Assembly: GCA_017553505.1 (NCBI GenBank)
Contig: JAFZLD010000010.1
Span: forward strand, 124,001 to 188,000
Direction: 5' to 3'
DNA: 64,000 bases
From: Lachnospiraceae bacterium
GTDB lineage: Bacteria; Bacillota; Clostridia; Lachnospirales; Lachnospiraceae
The position numbers were made by a program, and so were the translations under genes. Shown piece after piece: positions 48,878 through 58,223 of this stretch; the stretch's first letter is position 1; every line of letters starts with the position of its first letter. The notes under the pieces are model-generated. The model was not told the origin of the DNA, searched no databases, and saw nothing but the letters and a program-made list of their open reading frames with translations.

Positions 48878-50497
48878 GTGGCAGAACTTAAATTATCGCA
48901 GCAAAGCGTATTGGACAATAAAAAAGCCTGGCAGGACAAGGGCTACAGAGTATGGAATTATGACCGCGAAACGGTTAAGAAAGCTACCCTGGCTAAGCCC
49001 GAGTGGATTCACTTCGGAGCCGGCAATATTTTCAGAGCATTTCAGGCAGCCCTTCAGGATGAACTTCTTGACAAGGGGATCGAGACCACAGGCCTTATCG
49101 CCGCAGAAGGCTTTGACTATGAAATTATCGATAAGATGTATCGTCCTCATGACGGTATCGGCATTGACATTACTTTGAAGGCTAACGGAACTGTTGACAA
49201 GGCAGTAATCGGAAGCATTGTTGAGTACTTAACCGTAGATCCCGACAATAAGGATGACTACAGCAGACTTTACGAGATATTTGAAAGCCCTTCACTTAAG
49301 ATGGTAAGCTTCACCATTACCGAGAAGGGTTACAGCCTTAAGAACGCTACAGGTCAGGTTGCCCTCGGTGTTGCGGCTGATTTTAAGAACGGCCCCGAGA
49401 AGGCTGAGAGCTATATGGGTAAGGTAAGCGCCCTTCTTTACAGAAGATTCAAGGCAGGACAGCTTCCCGTAGCTATGGTCAGCATGGACAACTGCTCTCA
49501 TAACGGAGACAAGCTTTTTGACGCGGTTTCTTCTTTTGCCAAGGCATGGGCAGAGAACGGGCTGGTAAGCGAGGACTTTGTTAAGTACGTTGAGGACAAG
49601 TCCAAGGTTTCCTTCCCCTGGTCCATGATTGATAAGATTACACCCAGACCCGACGCGTCTGTTGAAAAGATTTTGATTGATGACGGTATTCAGGAGCTTG
49701 AGCCCGCCATCACTTCCAAGAACACTTATGTGGCGCCTTTTGTTAACGCTGAGGAGTGCCAGTATCTTGTAATCGAAGATGCATTTCCTAACGGCAAGGT
49801 TGCACTCGATAAGGTAGGCGTTATCTACACCGAGCGCGAGACCGTTGACCGAGTTGAGAAGATGAAGGTATGTACCTGCCTCAATCCTCTTCACACCGCT
49901 CTTGCAGTATACGGATGCTTACTCGACTATCAGCTCATCTCTAAGGAAATGGAGAATCCGGTGCTTAAGAAACTCGTAGAGCGCATCGGTTACGAAGAAG
50001 GCCTTCCGGTAGTAGTTAATCCCGGAGTACTCGATCCAAAGAAGTTTATCGACGAGGTTGTAAAGCTTCGTATTCCTAACCCCTTCATGCCCGACTCACC
50101 CTGGAGAATCGCTACGGATACTTCGCAGAAGGTTGGTATCCGCTTCGGCGAGACCATCAAGGCATACGAGAAGCGCGATGACTTAAAGGCATCCGACCTT
50201 AAGATGATTCCTCTCGTATTCGCAGGCTGGTTAAGATACTTAATGGGCATTAACGATGAGGGCAAGGCATTTGAGCCCAGTTCCGATCCCTTACTTGAGA
50301 AGCTTCGCCCTTACGTAGCGGACATCAAGTTCGGCAACACAGACATTCACGAGAAGGTTGCACCTATTCTTTCGGATGCTACCATCTTCGGTTCCGACCT
50401 TTACAAGGTAGGTCTCGGCGAGCAGGTTGAATCTTACTTCAAAGAGCTCATCGCAGGACCCGGAGCAATCATTGCAACACTGAAGAAATACGTTTAA
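48878..50497 (+). CDS. uxuB: Fructuronate reductase (D-mannonate oxidoreductase)
   Basis: This 539-residue long-chain mannitol-dehydrogenase-family enzyme has IHFGAGNIFRAFQAALQDEL (Rossmann), VSMDNCSHNGDKL (family motif) and a catalytic Lys region. It should interconvert D-fructuronate and D-mannonate with NADH, supplying uxuA. The GTG start follows AAGAGG. It ends with a strong terminator. The other uronate genes (uxaC, kdgK, kdgA) are not in the window. Confidence 0.93.
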   Translation: MAELKLSQQSVLDNKKAWQDKGYRVWNYDRETVKKATLAKPEWIHFGAGNIFRAFQAALQDELLDKGIETTGLIAAEGFDYEIIDKMYRPHDGIGIDITLKANGTVDKAVIGSIVEYLTVDPDNKDDYSRLYEIFESPSLKMVSFTITEKGYSLKNATGQVALGVAADFKNGPEKAESYMGKVSALLYRRFKAGQLPVAMVSMDNCSHNGDKLFDAVSSFAKAWAENGLVSEDFVKYVEDKSKVSFPWSMIDKITPRPDASVEKILIDDGIQELEPAITSKNTYVAPFVNAEECQYLVIEDAFPNGKVALDKVGVIYTERETVDRVEKMKVCTCLNPLHTALAVYGCLLDYQLISKEMENPVLKKLVERIGYEEGLPVVVNPGVLDPKKFIDEVVKLRIPNPFMPDSPWRIATDTSQKVGIRFGETIKAYEKRDDLKASDLKMIPLVFAGWLRYLMGINDEGKAFEPSSDPLLEKLRPYVADIKFGNTDIHEKVAPILSDATIFGSDLYKVGLGEQVESYFKELIAGPGAIIATLKKYV

Positions 50498-50519
50498 TTC
50501 ATAGATACCCTTCATCGAA

Positions 50520-50547
50520 GCGCAGGCATAATGCCTGCGCTTTTTTT
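50520..50547 (+). terminator. Rho-independent terminator
   Basis: GCGCAGGCA and TGCCTGCGC form a perfect nine-base stem with a TAA loop and seven T, ending uxuA-uxuB. Confidence 0.93.
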
Positions 50548-50949
50548 GTGTTTTAGCACCATATCATACAAATTGATAACAATGCACGAGAAAACATCAC
50601 TATGAAGCGTCAATATATATGAACGGGCTATAGTATGCCATATAAGGAGAAACGATTTACAAGCAAATATTTTACATTTCCAATCAATATTTTGCGTATT
50701 TGTGCAATCTTACTTGAAAATATCTGATATAGATAATAATATGTAATTCAACGGGCAAAGTGCACAATAATGGACGGATATCGCGCAACAATGTAATACA
50801 TAATCATACATAGCAAATAGAATAGCTATATAGAATATGTCATTATGTTCAATTGCATGATACTATCGCACAATCAATGTACAACAATCCACAAATATGA
50901 CACATAAGAATATTACTGCAAAACAGCATAAGATATAAGGACGTAAATC
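50548..50949. other. Non-coding AT-rich region before biosynthetic cluster 2
   Basis: About 400 bases hold no gene. A promoter lies in the middle (see 50714-50742), leaving a leader of about 200 bases. No strong stem, T-box or riboswitch motif was recognised in the leader. Confidence 0.5.
50714..50742 (+). promoter_or_regulatory. Promoter of biosynthetic cluster 2
   Basis: TTGAAA at 50714 and TAATAT at 50737 have a 17-base spacer. Unlike the promoter of cluster 1 it has a recognisable -35 box and no full TGGAAA/TTTCCA operator. Confidence 0.7.
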
Positions 50950-51912
50950 ATGTTCAAATGGGGAATAATGGGGGCTTCCAATATTGCCGGTAAATTTTAC
51001 GATGCAATAGGACGAACTGCCGATTGCAAGGTGGTTGCAATAAGCAGTCATTCCGGCGAAGCTGCAAGACTATTTGCAGACAAGAACAAGATTCAAAATG
51101 CATACGGAAGTTATGAAGAAATGCTTGAGGCGGAAGAACTCGATGCAGTATATATCGCGACGGTAACAAGCAATCATTATTATGCATGCAAACTTTGCGT
51201 CAAGTATGACATCCCCTTTTTATGCGAGAAGACCATGTGCATTGACAGTAAGCAAGTCGCCGACGTTTTTAGTGAAGCTGAGAAAAGAAAGCTCTTTTGC
51301 ATGGAAGCAATGTGGAGCAGATTCCTTCCGACTGTTAAGAAAGTCAAAGAGTGGATAGATGAGCATAAAATCGGCGATGTTAAGTACGCGGAAATAAGTC
51401 TTGGATTTTGCGCAGAAAAGAATCCGGGTAACAGATTCTGGAATCCGGGACTGGGAGGGGGCGCAGCATATGACTTGCTGGTGTACGGGTATGAAATACT
51501 GCGACTTTTGATTGATAAGCCTGTTTTGAGTTACAAGCTTTCGGTAATACGCAGCAAAACCGGTGTAGATGCATCGGATGTGCTGGTGGTTGAGTACGAA
51601 GATATGTCAGCGGTTTTGACGGCAAGCCTTGAAACCTTTATGAGCCAAAGTGTTGTGGTAAGAGGAACCGAGGGTAGCATAATAATCCCCAATGTACTGT
51701 TTGGCAATGAATCATTGCGTTATGACAACGAAGGGCGACGGAAAGAACAATATAGGGACGATGTCACGACAAACGGCTTTGTATATGAGATAGAAGAAAC
51801 TGTCAAATGCATAGGCGAGGGACGTTGCGAGAGTGAAACAGTTCCGCATTCTTTGACTGTGGAATTTGCAAAAATATGTGACGAAATATCAGAAGAAATA
51901 AAGGGTATGTAG
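50950..51912 (+). CDS. Gfo/Idh/MocA-family oxidoreductase 4
   Basis: This 320-residue member has WGIMGASNIAGKFYDAIGR at the start and FLCEKTMCIDSKQV in place of the common CEKP motif, then GLGGGAAYDLLVYGYEILRL in the C-terminal domain. It is closest in pattern to the dihydrodiol dehydrogenase-like branch. As first gene of cluster 2 it may oxidise or reduce a sugar or cyclitol that becomes the scaffold. The next gene begins one base after its stop. Confidence 0.87.
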   Translation: MFKWGIMGASNIAGKFYDAIGRTADCKVVAISSHSGEAARLFADKNKIQNAYGSYEEMLEAEELDAVYIATVTSNHYYACKLCVKYDIPFLCEKTMCIDSKQVADVFSEAEKRKLFCMEAMWSRFLPTVKKVKEWIDEHKIGDVKYAEISLGFCAEKNPGNRFWNPGLGGGAAYDLLVYGYEILRLLIDKPVLSYKLSVIRSKTGVDASDVLVVEYEDMSAVLTASLETFMSQSVVVRGTEGSIIIPNVLFGNESLRYDNEGRRKEQYRDDVTTNGFVYEIEETVKCIGEGRCESETVPHSLTVEFAKICDEISEEIKGM

Positions 51913-51913
51913 C

Positions 51914-53197
51914 GTGAAAAGATTATTGTGTAAAGAAAATCCGGTGATTAACGGTTATCCGGAATATGGCTTCATTTTTTCGCTGATTGATGATGTGACA
52001 GTACCTTGGGTAATGAACAATTTTATTGAGTTTGAAGTCATTCCCGAGTGGGAACTGTTTATATCCTACGTTAATCATAATTCGATTTTGCAGGACTGCC
52101 CTTATATCAATAATGCAATGGTTAAAAGAAATGAATTGTTGCAAGAGGGGGTAGATATAGCAAGGTACGCTGCCGAATCTATAGCGGCAGATACCTGTCT
52201 TTTTCTTTATCTGGATCGGTTTTATCTAAGCGGGACGGAAGAATACCGGCTTAAGCACTATATTCACAATTCTTTCGTGGTAGGGTGCGACACGGACAAA
52301 GAAATTATTTATCTGGCCGACAACTTCAACGGTGGCAAATATTCAATAATCGAGTGTTCATACGATGATTTCAGGAATGCGTTTCGGCGAAATTCGGAAA
52401 GCATAGTGTATAACAGCGTTTTGCAGAGTGATTACAAGGGAGATGTCGCCAAGTATCTTACGGATATCATCGACAAAACCGGCGAGGCTTATATCTTTGC
52501 GGAAAAATCTGATATTAAGGCTTTCAAAACCTGTTATCCGATGGCTCATGATTTAAAGATTGTGGGATATGACAACGCCAAGAAGAGATTTCGTATTGAA
52601 AGCTATTTTGCGAAGAAACCGGTTGTTTCGTGTTCTTTTGACGAAATCAGAAAGGCATACAGATGCTATCCCAAGCAGGATGAAATAGATGAGATTGTAT
52701 TGCTTAAAAAGGTCTTGCCCGAAAGACCCGAGAGAATTGATTTAAAGAAGATAGTTACGTCGTTAGAAGAATACATTTCTCCCTCAAAAGGAGAAACGAA
52801 AAGGGACGGCTATACCGTGGGTCACAACATGTTTGTGCTCGACTACATTCATGACAAAATCCGGATAATCGAAGGAACCAGATATCGTTTCTGGCAATTC
52901 CTATATGAACGGGCCATGTTAATGGAATTCCGGGTTAAGAAGCTGGAAGACATGGGCGTACTTCCGAAGGATGATACTTTTAGCGGACAGTTTGTACGAA
53001 TCAAGAAGGGGTATCTTCTCCTGAGGAATTTATTTATTAAGGCAGATATTGACGGAGACCGCCTTGAGCCTTCTTTTGCAGACATTATGGCGCAGCTGAT
53101 TTCGGGGGAAAAAGAAAGCATAAGGCGCCTTACGGAATTATTAAAGGCTTACATAGACACAACGGGTAACGGCGAGTTACCGCTTGAGGGGGAGTAA
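51914..53197 (+). CDS. BtrH-like protein with internal duplication
   Basis: This 427-residue protein has no single named family by eye, but its core repeats a BtrH-type strand-turn-strand unit twice: HNSFVVGCDTDKEIIYLADN followed by YDDFRNAFRR, and HDLKIVGYDNAKKRFRIESY followed by FDEIRKAYR. The same unit ends the NRPS at 26296 and the protein at 58224. The N-terminal segment where BtrH has its catalytic Cys (ENPVINGYPEYGFIFSLIDD) has none, so it is probably not a Cys acyltransferase. A helical C-terminus (KKIVTSLEEYIS, RFWQFLYERAMLMEFRVKKL) matches the NRPS tail. It starts at GTG with AAAGGG in front. It may be a binding or partner subunit for carrier-bound acyl groups. Confidence 0.62.
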   Translation: MKRLLCKENPVINGYPEYGFIFSLIDDVTVPWVMNNFIEFEVIPEWELFISYVNHNSILQDCPYINNAMVKRNELLQEGVDIARYAAESIAADTCLFLYLDRFYLSGTEEYRLKHYIHNSFVVGCDTDKEIIYLADNFNGGKYSIIECSYDDFRNAFRRNSESIVYNSVLQSDYKGDVAKYLTDIIDKTGEAYIFAEKSDIKAFKTCYPMAHDLKIVGYDNAKKRFRIESYFAKKPVVSCSFDEIRKAYRCYPKQDEIDEIVLLKKVLPERPERIDLKKIVTSLEEYISPSKGETKRDGYTVGHNMFVLDYIHDKIRIIEGTRYRFWQFLYERAMLMEFRVKKLEDMGVLPKDDTFSGQFVRIKKGYLLLRNLFIKADIDGDRLEPSFADIMAQLISGEKESIRRLTELLKAYIDTTGNGELPLEGE

Positions 53198-53200
53198 AAA

Positions 53201-54160
53201 ATGAGCAAAGAGTGCAAATGTTCTTTTGTAATACCGTTTAAGATAGCGGTCGACAATAAAAGCAGACTTTCGTATTTCAAACAATGCATCGGAAGTGTGC
53301 TTAATCAAACCGATGACTCCTGGACGGCGGTTCTGGTAGACGATGCTTCCGACAATCAGGAATTGGATGATTTTATCAAGGAAGTTACAGACAGTCACCC
53401 GGGGAAAATAATATGCCATAAAAATAATGTCAACGTAGGCGCCGGAGTCTCCAGAAACATTGGCGTGGACATTGCAGCAGAAGAGTTCGGCGCAGACGTC
53501 GTCATGTTTCTTGATTCGGACGATCTTTCACATCCTAAGCGTACCGAGAAAGTGGCGCGTGCTTTTGCCACCAAAGACGCAGATGTAATCTATTCTCCGT
53601 TCATTCCAATTGATGAAAAAGGACTTGAGATACCGGAGGATAAATTTCCTGTAAACATCAGAAAAATCATGAATAATAACAGACACCCGAGCATCGGAAA
53701 AGAGGTGTGGAAGTCTATAGTCAGCAAGGAAATGTATATCAACCTGACGTCTGCTACAAACGTCAGGACTAGGCTTGCCAAAAGGATTCCGTTTCCGAAT
53801 TTACGCTCTTCCGAAGACTCTATTACTTGGATGTTATATTCGGCGTGCGGAGGAATCTTTGATTTTATCGGTGATATACCGAGCAAATACAGGATTCCGC
53901 AAAATGTTAAGAATAATTCTTTAAGTACCGAATTCGGTAAAGAAAATTTCTATTCGGACTTTGCGGAGGCGCATGTCAAAGCGTATAGCGAGTGTCTCAG
54001 ATATGCCAAAGAAAGAAAAGCCATATCCGCCGAGGAAATAAAGCCCCTTACGGAACTGGTCTTTGAAAATCTGGTCGAAGAATTGAGAATCGGCGGAATG
54101 CATGAAATGGCGGACCGCTTTTTGAAACAAAAATATGTATTTGAGGAGGAAATGATATGA
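53201..54160 (+). CDS. Glycosyltransferase family 2
   Basis: This 319-residue GT-A enzyme has SFVIPFKIAVDNKSRLSYF at the start, VLVDDASDNQELDDF and the metal-binding DSD in MFLDSDDLSHP, followed by a helical tail. It should transfer a sugar from a nucleotide donor in the cytoplasm. No membrane segment is seen. Its stop overlaps the start of the MGT-type glycosyltransferase by four bases (ATGA), so the two are coupled and probably act in sequence on the same scaffold. Confidence 0.9.
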   Translation: MSKECKCSFVIPFKIAVDNKSRLSYFKQCIGSVLNQTDDSWTAVLVDDASDNQELDDFIKEVTDSHPGKIICHKNNVNVGAGVSRNIGVDIAAEEFGADVVMFLDSDDLSHPKRTEKVARAFATKDADVIYSPFIPIDEKGLEIPEDKFPVNIRKIMNNNRHPSIGKEVWKSIVSKEMYINLTSATNVRTRLAKRIPFPNLRSSEDSITWMLYSACGGIFDFIGDIPSKYRIPQNVKNNSLSTEFGKENFYSDFAEAHVKAYSECLRYAKERKAISAEEIKPLTELVFENLVEELRIGGMHEMADRFLKQKYVFEEEMI

Positions 54161-55350
54161 AAGTTTTGGTAGTAACTATGCCTTGTTTCGGAGATAATGT
54201 TCCGTTTGCCGGTTTCGTGGAAGAGCTTGGCAAGAGAGGACATAAGGTGGATGTCATATCCAGCTCCGCCAATATTCCCGGCATCAAAGAGTTATTTGAG
54301 AAAGAAAACGTCAACTTCATAGACTTTGACATTGAGCGTCTGGAAGGGTACAAGCCCGGAAGAAAGATAACCATCGAAGACGATGCCGAGATTTTTGCCC
54401 TTCAGATAGAAGAGGCATTTAACCGTGCGGGCGACTATGATGTGGTTATTTATGATTATTTCGCGTTCCCTATGTATTACCTCAACGGACGTAAAGATAT
54501 CAAGCTTATAAGATATTTCCCCAATTTTGCTTTTGACGAAAACATCAGCAAAAGAATATTTGAAAGTGACGAAAAGAACCTTGCTCAAACGGCCCATGCC
54601 ATTGAGCTTGGAGACGATATCATAAGCAGACTGACCGAGAAGGGCTACAACTTCAAGTATTCCGATATGGGAAAGGAAGTTCTCAATAATGTTCCCGAAC
54701 TGACCATAGTTCATACCCTTCGCCAGATGCAGCCTTTTGAAGAGAACTTTGACGAAAGATTTGAATTTGTGGGTGCCAATACAACACCTCCGTCAACCAA
54801 TGACAGTGATATTCCTTTTGGAGAAATGAAAGGAAAAATAATCTATGTTTCCTTCGGAACTATCCAGACAGAAATAGGAGACAGGAGACTCGGTGCCTTC
54901 AAAGCCGCCATAGAAGCTTTTAAAGGTGAAGATGTCAGCGTAATTATGTCTATCGGTGCACATAACAAGAAAGAAGATTTTGATGAAATCCCTGACAATT
55001 TCTACGTTTACGACTATGTTCCGCAGACCGAAGTTTTAAAGAGGGCTGACCTGTTTATTACTCACTGCGGTATGAACAGCGTTAACGACTCAATATACAG
55101 CGGAGTTCCCATGATAGGTATTCCCGGCGCATACGACCAGATGCTTACGGCAGAAACGCTTGAAAACAGAAAAATCGGGCGCGAGATCAGAATAGAGAAT
55201 CTTACTCCGGAAGTGCTGAAAGAAACTGCTTTTGCAATATTGGACGGCGAGGAAGAATACTCTAATGTCAGAACGCTTGGAGACATCATGAAGGGTTTAA
55301 ACTGCGATCAGAAGACGGCAGACATTATTGAGAGATATGCTATGGCATAA
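54157..55350 (+). CDS. UDP-glycosyltransferase-like (GT-B, MGT family)
   Basis: This 397-residue enzyme has KVLVVTMPCFGDNVPFAGF at the N-terminus and LFITHCGMNSVNDSIYSGVP with MIGIPGAYDQMLTAE in the donor domain. It is the same broad family as the enzyme at 18917 in cluster 1 but is clearly diverged. It starts within the stop of the GT2 gene. It probably adds a second sugar or glycosylates the acyl/peptide product. Confidence 0.9.
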   Translation: MKVLVVTMPCFGDNVPFAGFVEELGKRGHKVDVISSSANIPGIKELFEKENVNFIDFDIERLEGYKPGRKITIEDDAEIFALQIEEAFNRAGDYDVVIYDYFAFPMYYLNGRKDIKLIRYFPNFAFDENISKRIFESDEKNLAQTAHAIELGDDIISRLTEKGYNFKYSDMGKEVLNNVPELTIVHTLRQMQPFEENFDERFEFVGANTTPPSTNDSDIPFGEMKGKIIYVSFGTIQTEIGDRRLGAFKAAIEAFKGEDVSVIMSIGAHNKKEDFDEIPDNFYVYDYVPQTEVLKRADLFITHCGMNSVNDSIYSGVPMIGIPGAYDQMLTAETLENRKIGREIRIENLTPEVLKETAFAILDGEEEYSNVRTLGDIMKGLNCDQKTADIIERYAMA

Positions 55351-55371
55351 CATGTTGAGAGGAATGGCAAA

Positions 55372-56316
55372 ATGATTTTTGAGAAGGGCTATGCTACACA
55401 AAGGGGGTCTCAGTGTATTCTCGGTTGTCTGGAGAATTACCTGGTTTATCGGAAAATAGATATAAGCGAAGCGGAACTGTTTTTCAGAATGAAGGGTTAT
55501 GAATTAAAACCCAGTAAGTGGGGGGTAATGATTTATACCATTTCTATCTTCGAAAATCCCGAAGATTTGGATGTGCCATACACAATTATTACCTCCGCAA
55601 ACAGAGAAGAAGCCAAGCAGTCGCTGATTAAGTGTGTTGAAGATGAATCCAATGTTGCGATTCTTATGGTTGCCAACAAACTTAAGTATAACAGTGCATT
55701 TAAATATGCCGAGGATGTTGTTATCCATTGTGTTAACGTAATCGGATATGACGGCGGAGACAAATTCTTTTTCAGCGATGGCTACATTGCAAGCTTTAAG
55801 GGCGATATGTTCGAAGGCTACATAGCGTTTGATGATTTCGTCGATGCCTGGGAAGGGTATAACTTCATGCACGTCATTACCGACACCGACAAATTGGCAG
55901 AGGACGGGTATGAAAATTTCAAGCCCGATTTGCGGGAAATTTCCAAAAAGCAAAAAGATAATAACAAAATCTTGAAAGATTACTTTGTAAGTAATTTGAA
56001 AAATGCAGAAGCTCTGTTAAACACCGACGAGTATGAAAAGAGCATCATGTCATTGAATTCCTACATAAGACTGTCAGGATTGCTTACTGTAAGAAGTTAT
56101 TTCCGTGAATATATGGAACAGTATTTCCCTCAAACGGGCTTGGCGGTCGAATACGCGGATATATGCAAAGAGTGGAACGTTATAAGCTGCCTACTCATTA
56201 AAGCGGCATACAGCGACGATGTATCTGAAATCGAAGATATATCCGGGCGGATTGAGAGTGTATTTGCCAAAGAAAGTGTAATTATAGATCGCATGGCGAA
56301 ATTGCATTACGAATAA
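55372..56316 (+). CDS. BtrH-like acyltransferase, Cys-containing
   Basis: This 314-residue protein has a BtrH-type cysteine-protease-like fold. A candidate nucleophile Cys sits in QRGSQCILGCLENYLV near residue 17, followed by the family-typical ISEAELFFRMKGYEL. A candidate His sits in VVIHCVNVIGYDGGDKFFF, then GYIAFDDFVDAW. The C-terminal half is helical (KEWNVISCLLIKAAY, ISGRIESVFAKE). BtrH moves an acyl group from a carrier protein to an aminoglycoside amine, and a similar step is inferred here, using the carriers encoded downstream and the sugar built upstream. AGAGGAA precedes the ATG. Alternatives are a C39-like peptidase or inactive fold. Confidence 0.7.
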   Translation: MIFEKGYATQRGSQCILGCLENYLVYRKIDISEAELFFRMKGYELKPSKWGVMIYTISIFENPEDLDVPYTIITSANREEAKQSLIKCVEDESNVAILMVANKLKYNSAFKYAEDVVIHCVNVIGYDGGDKFFFSDGYIASFKGDMFEGYIAFDDFVDAWEGYNFMHVITDTDKLAEDGYENFKPDLREISKKQKDNNKILKDYFVSNLKNAEALLNTDEYEKSIMSLNSYIRLSGLLTVRSYFREYMEQYFPQTGLAVEYADICKEWNVISCLLIKAAYSDDVSEIEDISGRIESVFAKESVIIDRMAKLHYE

Positions 56317-56330
56317 GGAGAATCGGTGGG

Positions 56331-58190
56331 ATGTGTGGGATTTGTGGCTATTTAAATGCAGATATGCCGGATGCTCATAAAAGTCTCGTGATAGAAAAGA
56401 TGTTAAAGGCTATTGCGCATCGCGGAGTAAACGGGACCGATTATATAACTGACGGGCCTGTCACGCTTGGGTTTAACAGACTGAGCATTATCGGTGTAAA
56501 TAACGGTATGCAACCTATTACCAGTGAAGACGGAAGTCTCATATTGGTATGCAACGGAGAAATATATAACTACAAAGAAATAAAGAAAGATTTGATTGAA
56601 CGCGGACATAAGTTTAAGACAGAGTCCGACGTGGAGGTAATTCTTCATCTTTACGAAGAAAAAGGGCTTGAAGTGTTGGATATCATCAACGGCCAGTTTG
56701 CTTTTGCACTCTATGACAAGAATCGCAGAGAATTGTTCTGTGCGCGCGATCATGTAGGAGTTGCGCCCTTTTTCTATACTTCGGTAAACGGTACTTTTGT
56801 GTTTGGTTCCGAGATTAAAGCGATATTTGAGTTCCCGGGAATAAAGCGTGTTATTAACCCTGTGGCACTCGATCAGATTATGACTTTTCCGAGCGTAGTG
56901 TGCCCCGAAACGATGTTTAAGGGGATTAACAGTCTGGAAACGGGACACTATCTGGTAATCCATGAAAACGGAAGCGTTACCAACCGAAAATACTGGGATC
57001 TTGATTACCCTAAATGCGATGAAGATTATCCGAGAACAGAAGAGGAATACATAGAAGGACTTAACGATGTCCTGACTAAGGCTGTGGAACTCAGATTGCA
57101 GGCTGAAGTTCCGGTAGGCTTCTACATCAGCGGGGGTCTGGATTCATCGATTATTGCGTGCAAGATTCACGATATAAGCAATGAATACAGGCATTCTTTT
57201 TCCGTTAATTTTGAAGGCGACAATCGTCCTGAAAAGCCGTTTCAGGAGATGATGGCCGACCATGTCAATTCGATTCATCATGAAAGACTGATAACCATCG
57301 ATGATATAGCAGATTACCTGCCCAAAGCCGTATATCATTCGGAAAGCACCTTAAAAGAAACATATAACACCGCTTCACTGATTCTTTCGGAAATGGCTCA
57401 CAAAGAAGGAATCAAGGTGGTTCTTACGGGTGAAGGAGCGGATGAATTATTCGCGGGCTATGTGGGATATCAGTTCGATGCAATGCGCGCGGGAAATGCG
57501 AAGAACAACGAATTGAGAGACAAGACGGAAAAAGAAATCTGCAACAGAATCTGGGGAGATCCTTTCTTTTTCTATGAGAAGGATTACGGAAAACTGCGAG
57601 AGTATAAGAGCGGTATATATTCGTCGAAGTTTCTTATGCAGGATGATTTCGATTGCTTAAATCATAAGGTTATTGATACGGAGCAGGTTAAAGATGTCGC
57701 GCTTGTGCATAAAAGGTCATATATAGACATCAAACTCAGGCTAAGCGAGCATTTGCTTGCCGGACACGGAGACAGAGCGGGACTTGCCAATTCCGTCGAG
57801 GCCAGGTATCCGTTCCTTGACAGAAAGGTTATGGAATACGCAAGAAAGATTCCGCCGGATTTGAAATTAAGAAATTTCAAGGAAAAGTACATTTTGAAGA
57901 AGATGGCTTCGGCATTTGTTCCAAGCAAAATAATCAATCGCCCGAAGTACGCGTTTGTAGCGCCGGGCAGTGCGGAGATTATACGAAAGAACAAAGAATA
58001 TGTAACCGATATTCTGTCGTATGAAAGGATAAAACGCCAGGGCTTCTTTAACCCCGATGAGGTGGAACGCCTCAAAAAAGCGTATCTTGAGCCGGGCTTT
58101 AAGCTTAACCTGCCCTACGACAATGACACGCTTATCATAATTCTGACTTTTGGTATTTTGCTGGATACATTTAAAGCTGACACATTATAG
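56331..58190 (+). CDS. asnB: Asparagine synthase (glutamine-hydrolysing)
   Basis: This 619-residue protein has the two domains of AsnB: an N-terminal Ntn glutaminase with Cys2 (MCGICGYLN) and GFNRLSIIGVNNGMQPI, and a C-terminal ATP-pyrophosphatase synthetase with YISGGLDSSIIACKIH and LTGEGADELFAGYVGY. It should amidate a carboxylate using glutamine and ATP. Within a natural-product cluster the substrate is often not aspartate but a pathway acid or a sugar carboxylate. It starts 14 bases after the BtrH-like gene and ends 33 bases before the adenylation protein, so it is part of the operon. Confidence 0.93.
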   Translation: MCGICGYLNADMPDAHKSLVIEKMLKAIAHRGVNGTDYITDGPVTLGFNRLSIIGVNNGMQPITSEDGSLILVCNGEIYNYKEIKKDLIERGHKFKTESDVEVILHLYEEKGLEVLDIINGQFAFALYDKNRRELFCARDHVGVAPFFYTSVNGTFVFGSEIKAIFEFPGIKRVINPVALDQIMTFPSVVCPETMFKGINSLETGHYLVIHENGSVTNRKYWDLDYPKCDEDYPRTEEEYIEGLNDVLTKAVELRLQAEVPVGFYISGGLDSSIIACKIHDISNEYRHSFSVNFEGDNRPEKPFQEMMADHVNSIHHERLITIDDIADYLPKAVYHSESTLKETYNTASLILSEMAHKEGIKVVLTGEGADELFAGYVGYQFDAMRAGNAKNNELRDKTEKEICNRIWGDPFFFYEKDYGKLREYKSGIYSSKFLMQDDFDCLNHKVIDTEQVKDVALVHKRSYIDIKLRLSEHLLAGHGDRAGLANSVEARYPFLDRKVMEYARKIPPDLKLRNFKEKYILKKMASAFVPSKIINRPKYAFVAPGSAEIIRKNKEYVTDILSYERIKRQGFFNPDEVERLKKAYLEPGFKLNLPYDNDTLIIILTFGILLDTFKADTL

Positions 58191-58223
58191 CCGGGCAAAC
58201 AGAATTTAGGGAGGTACAGAAGG

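Noticed and set aside
50677-50686. TTTCCAATCA before cluster 2 as a sixth operator copy
   Set aside because: It lacks the left arm and the GGGTT element, and the real -10 (50737) is 60 bases away instead of 44 or 45.
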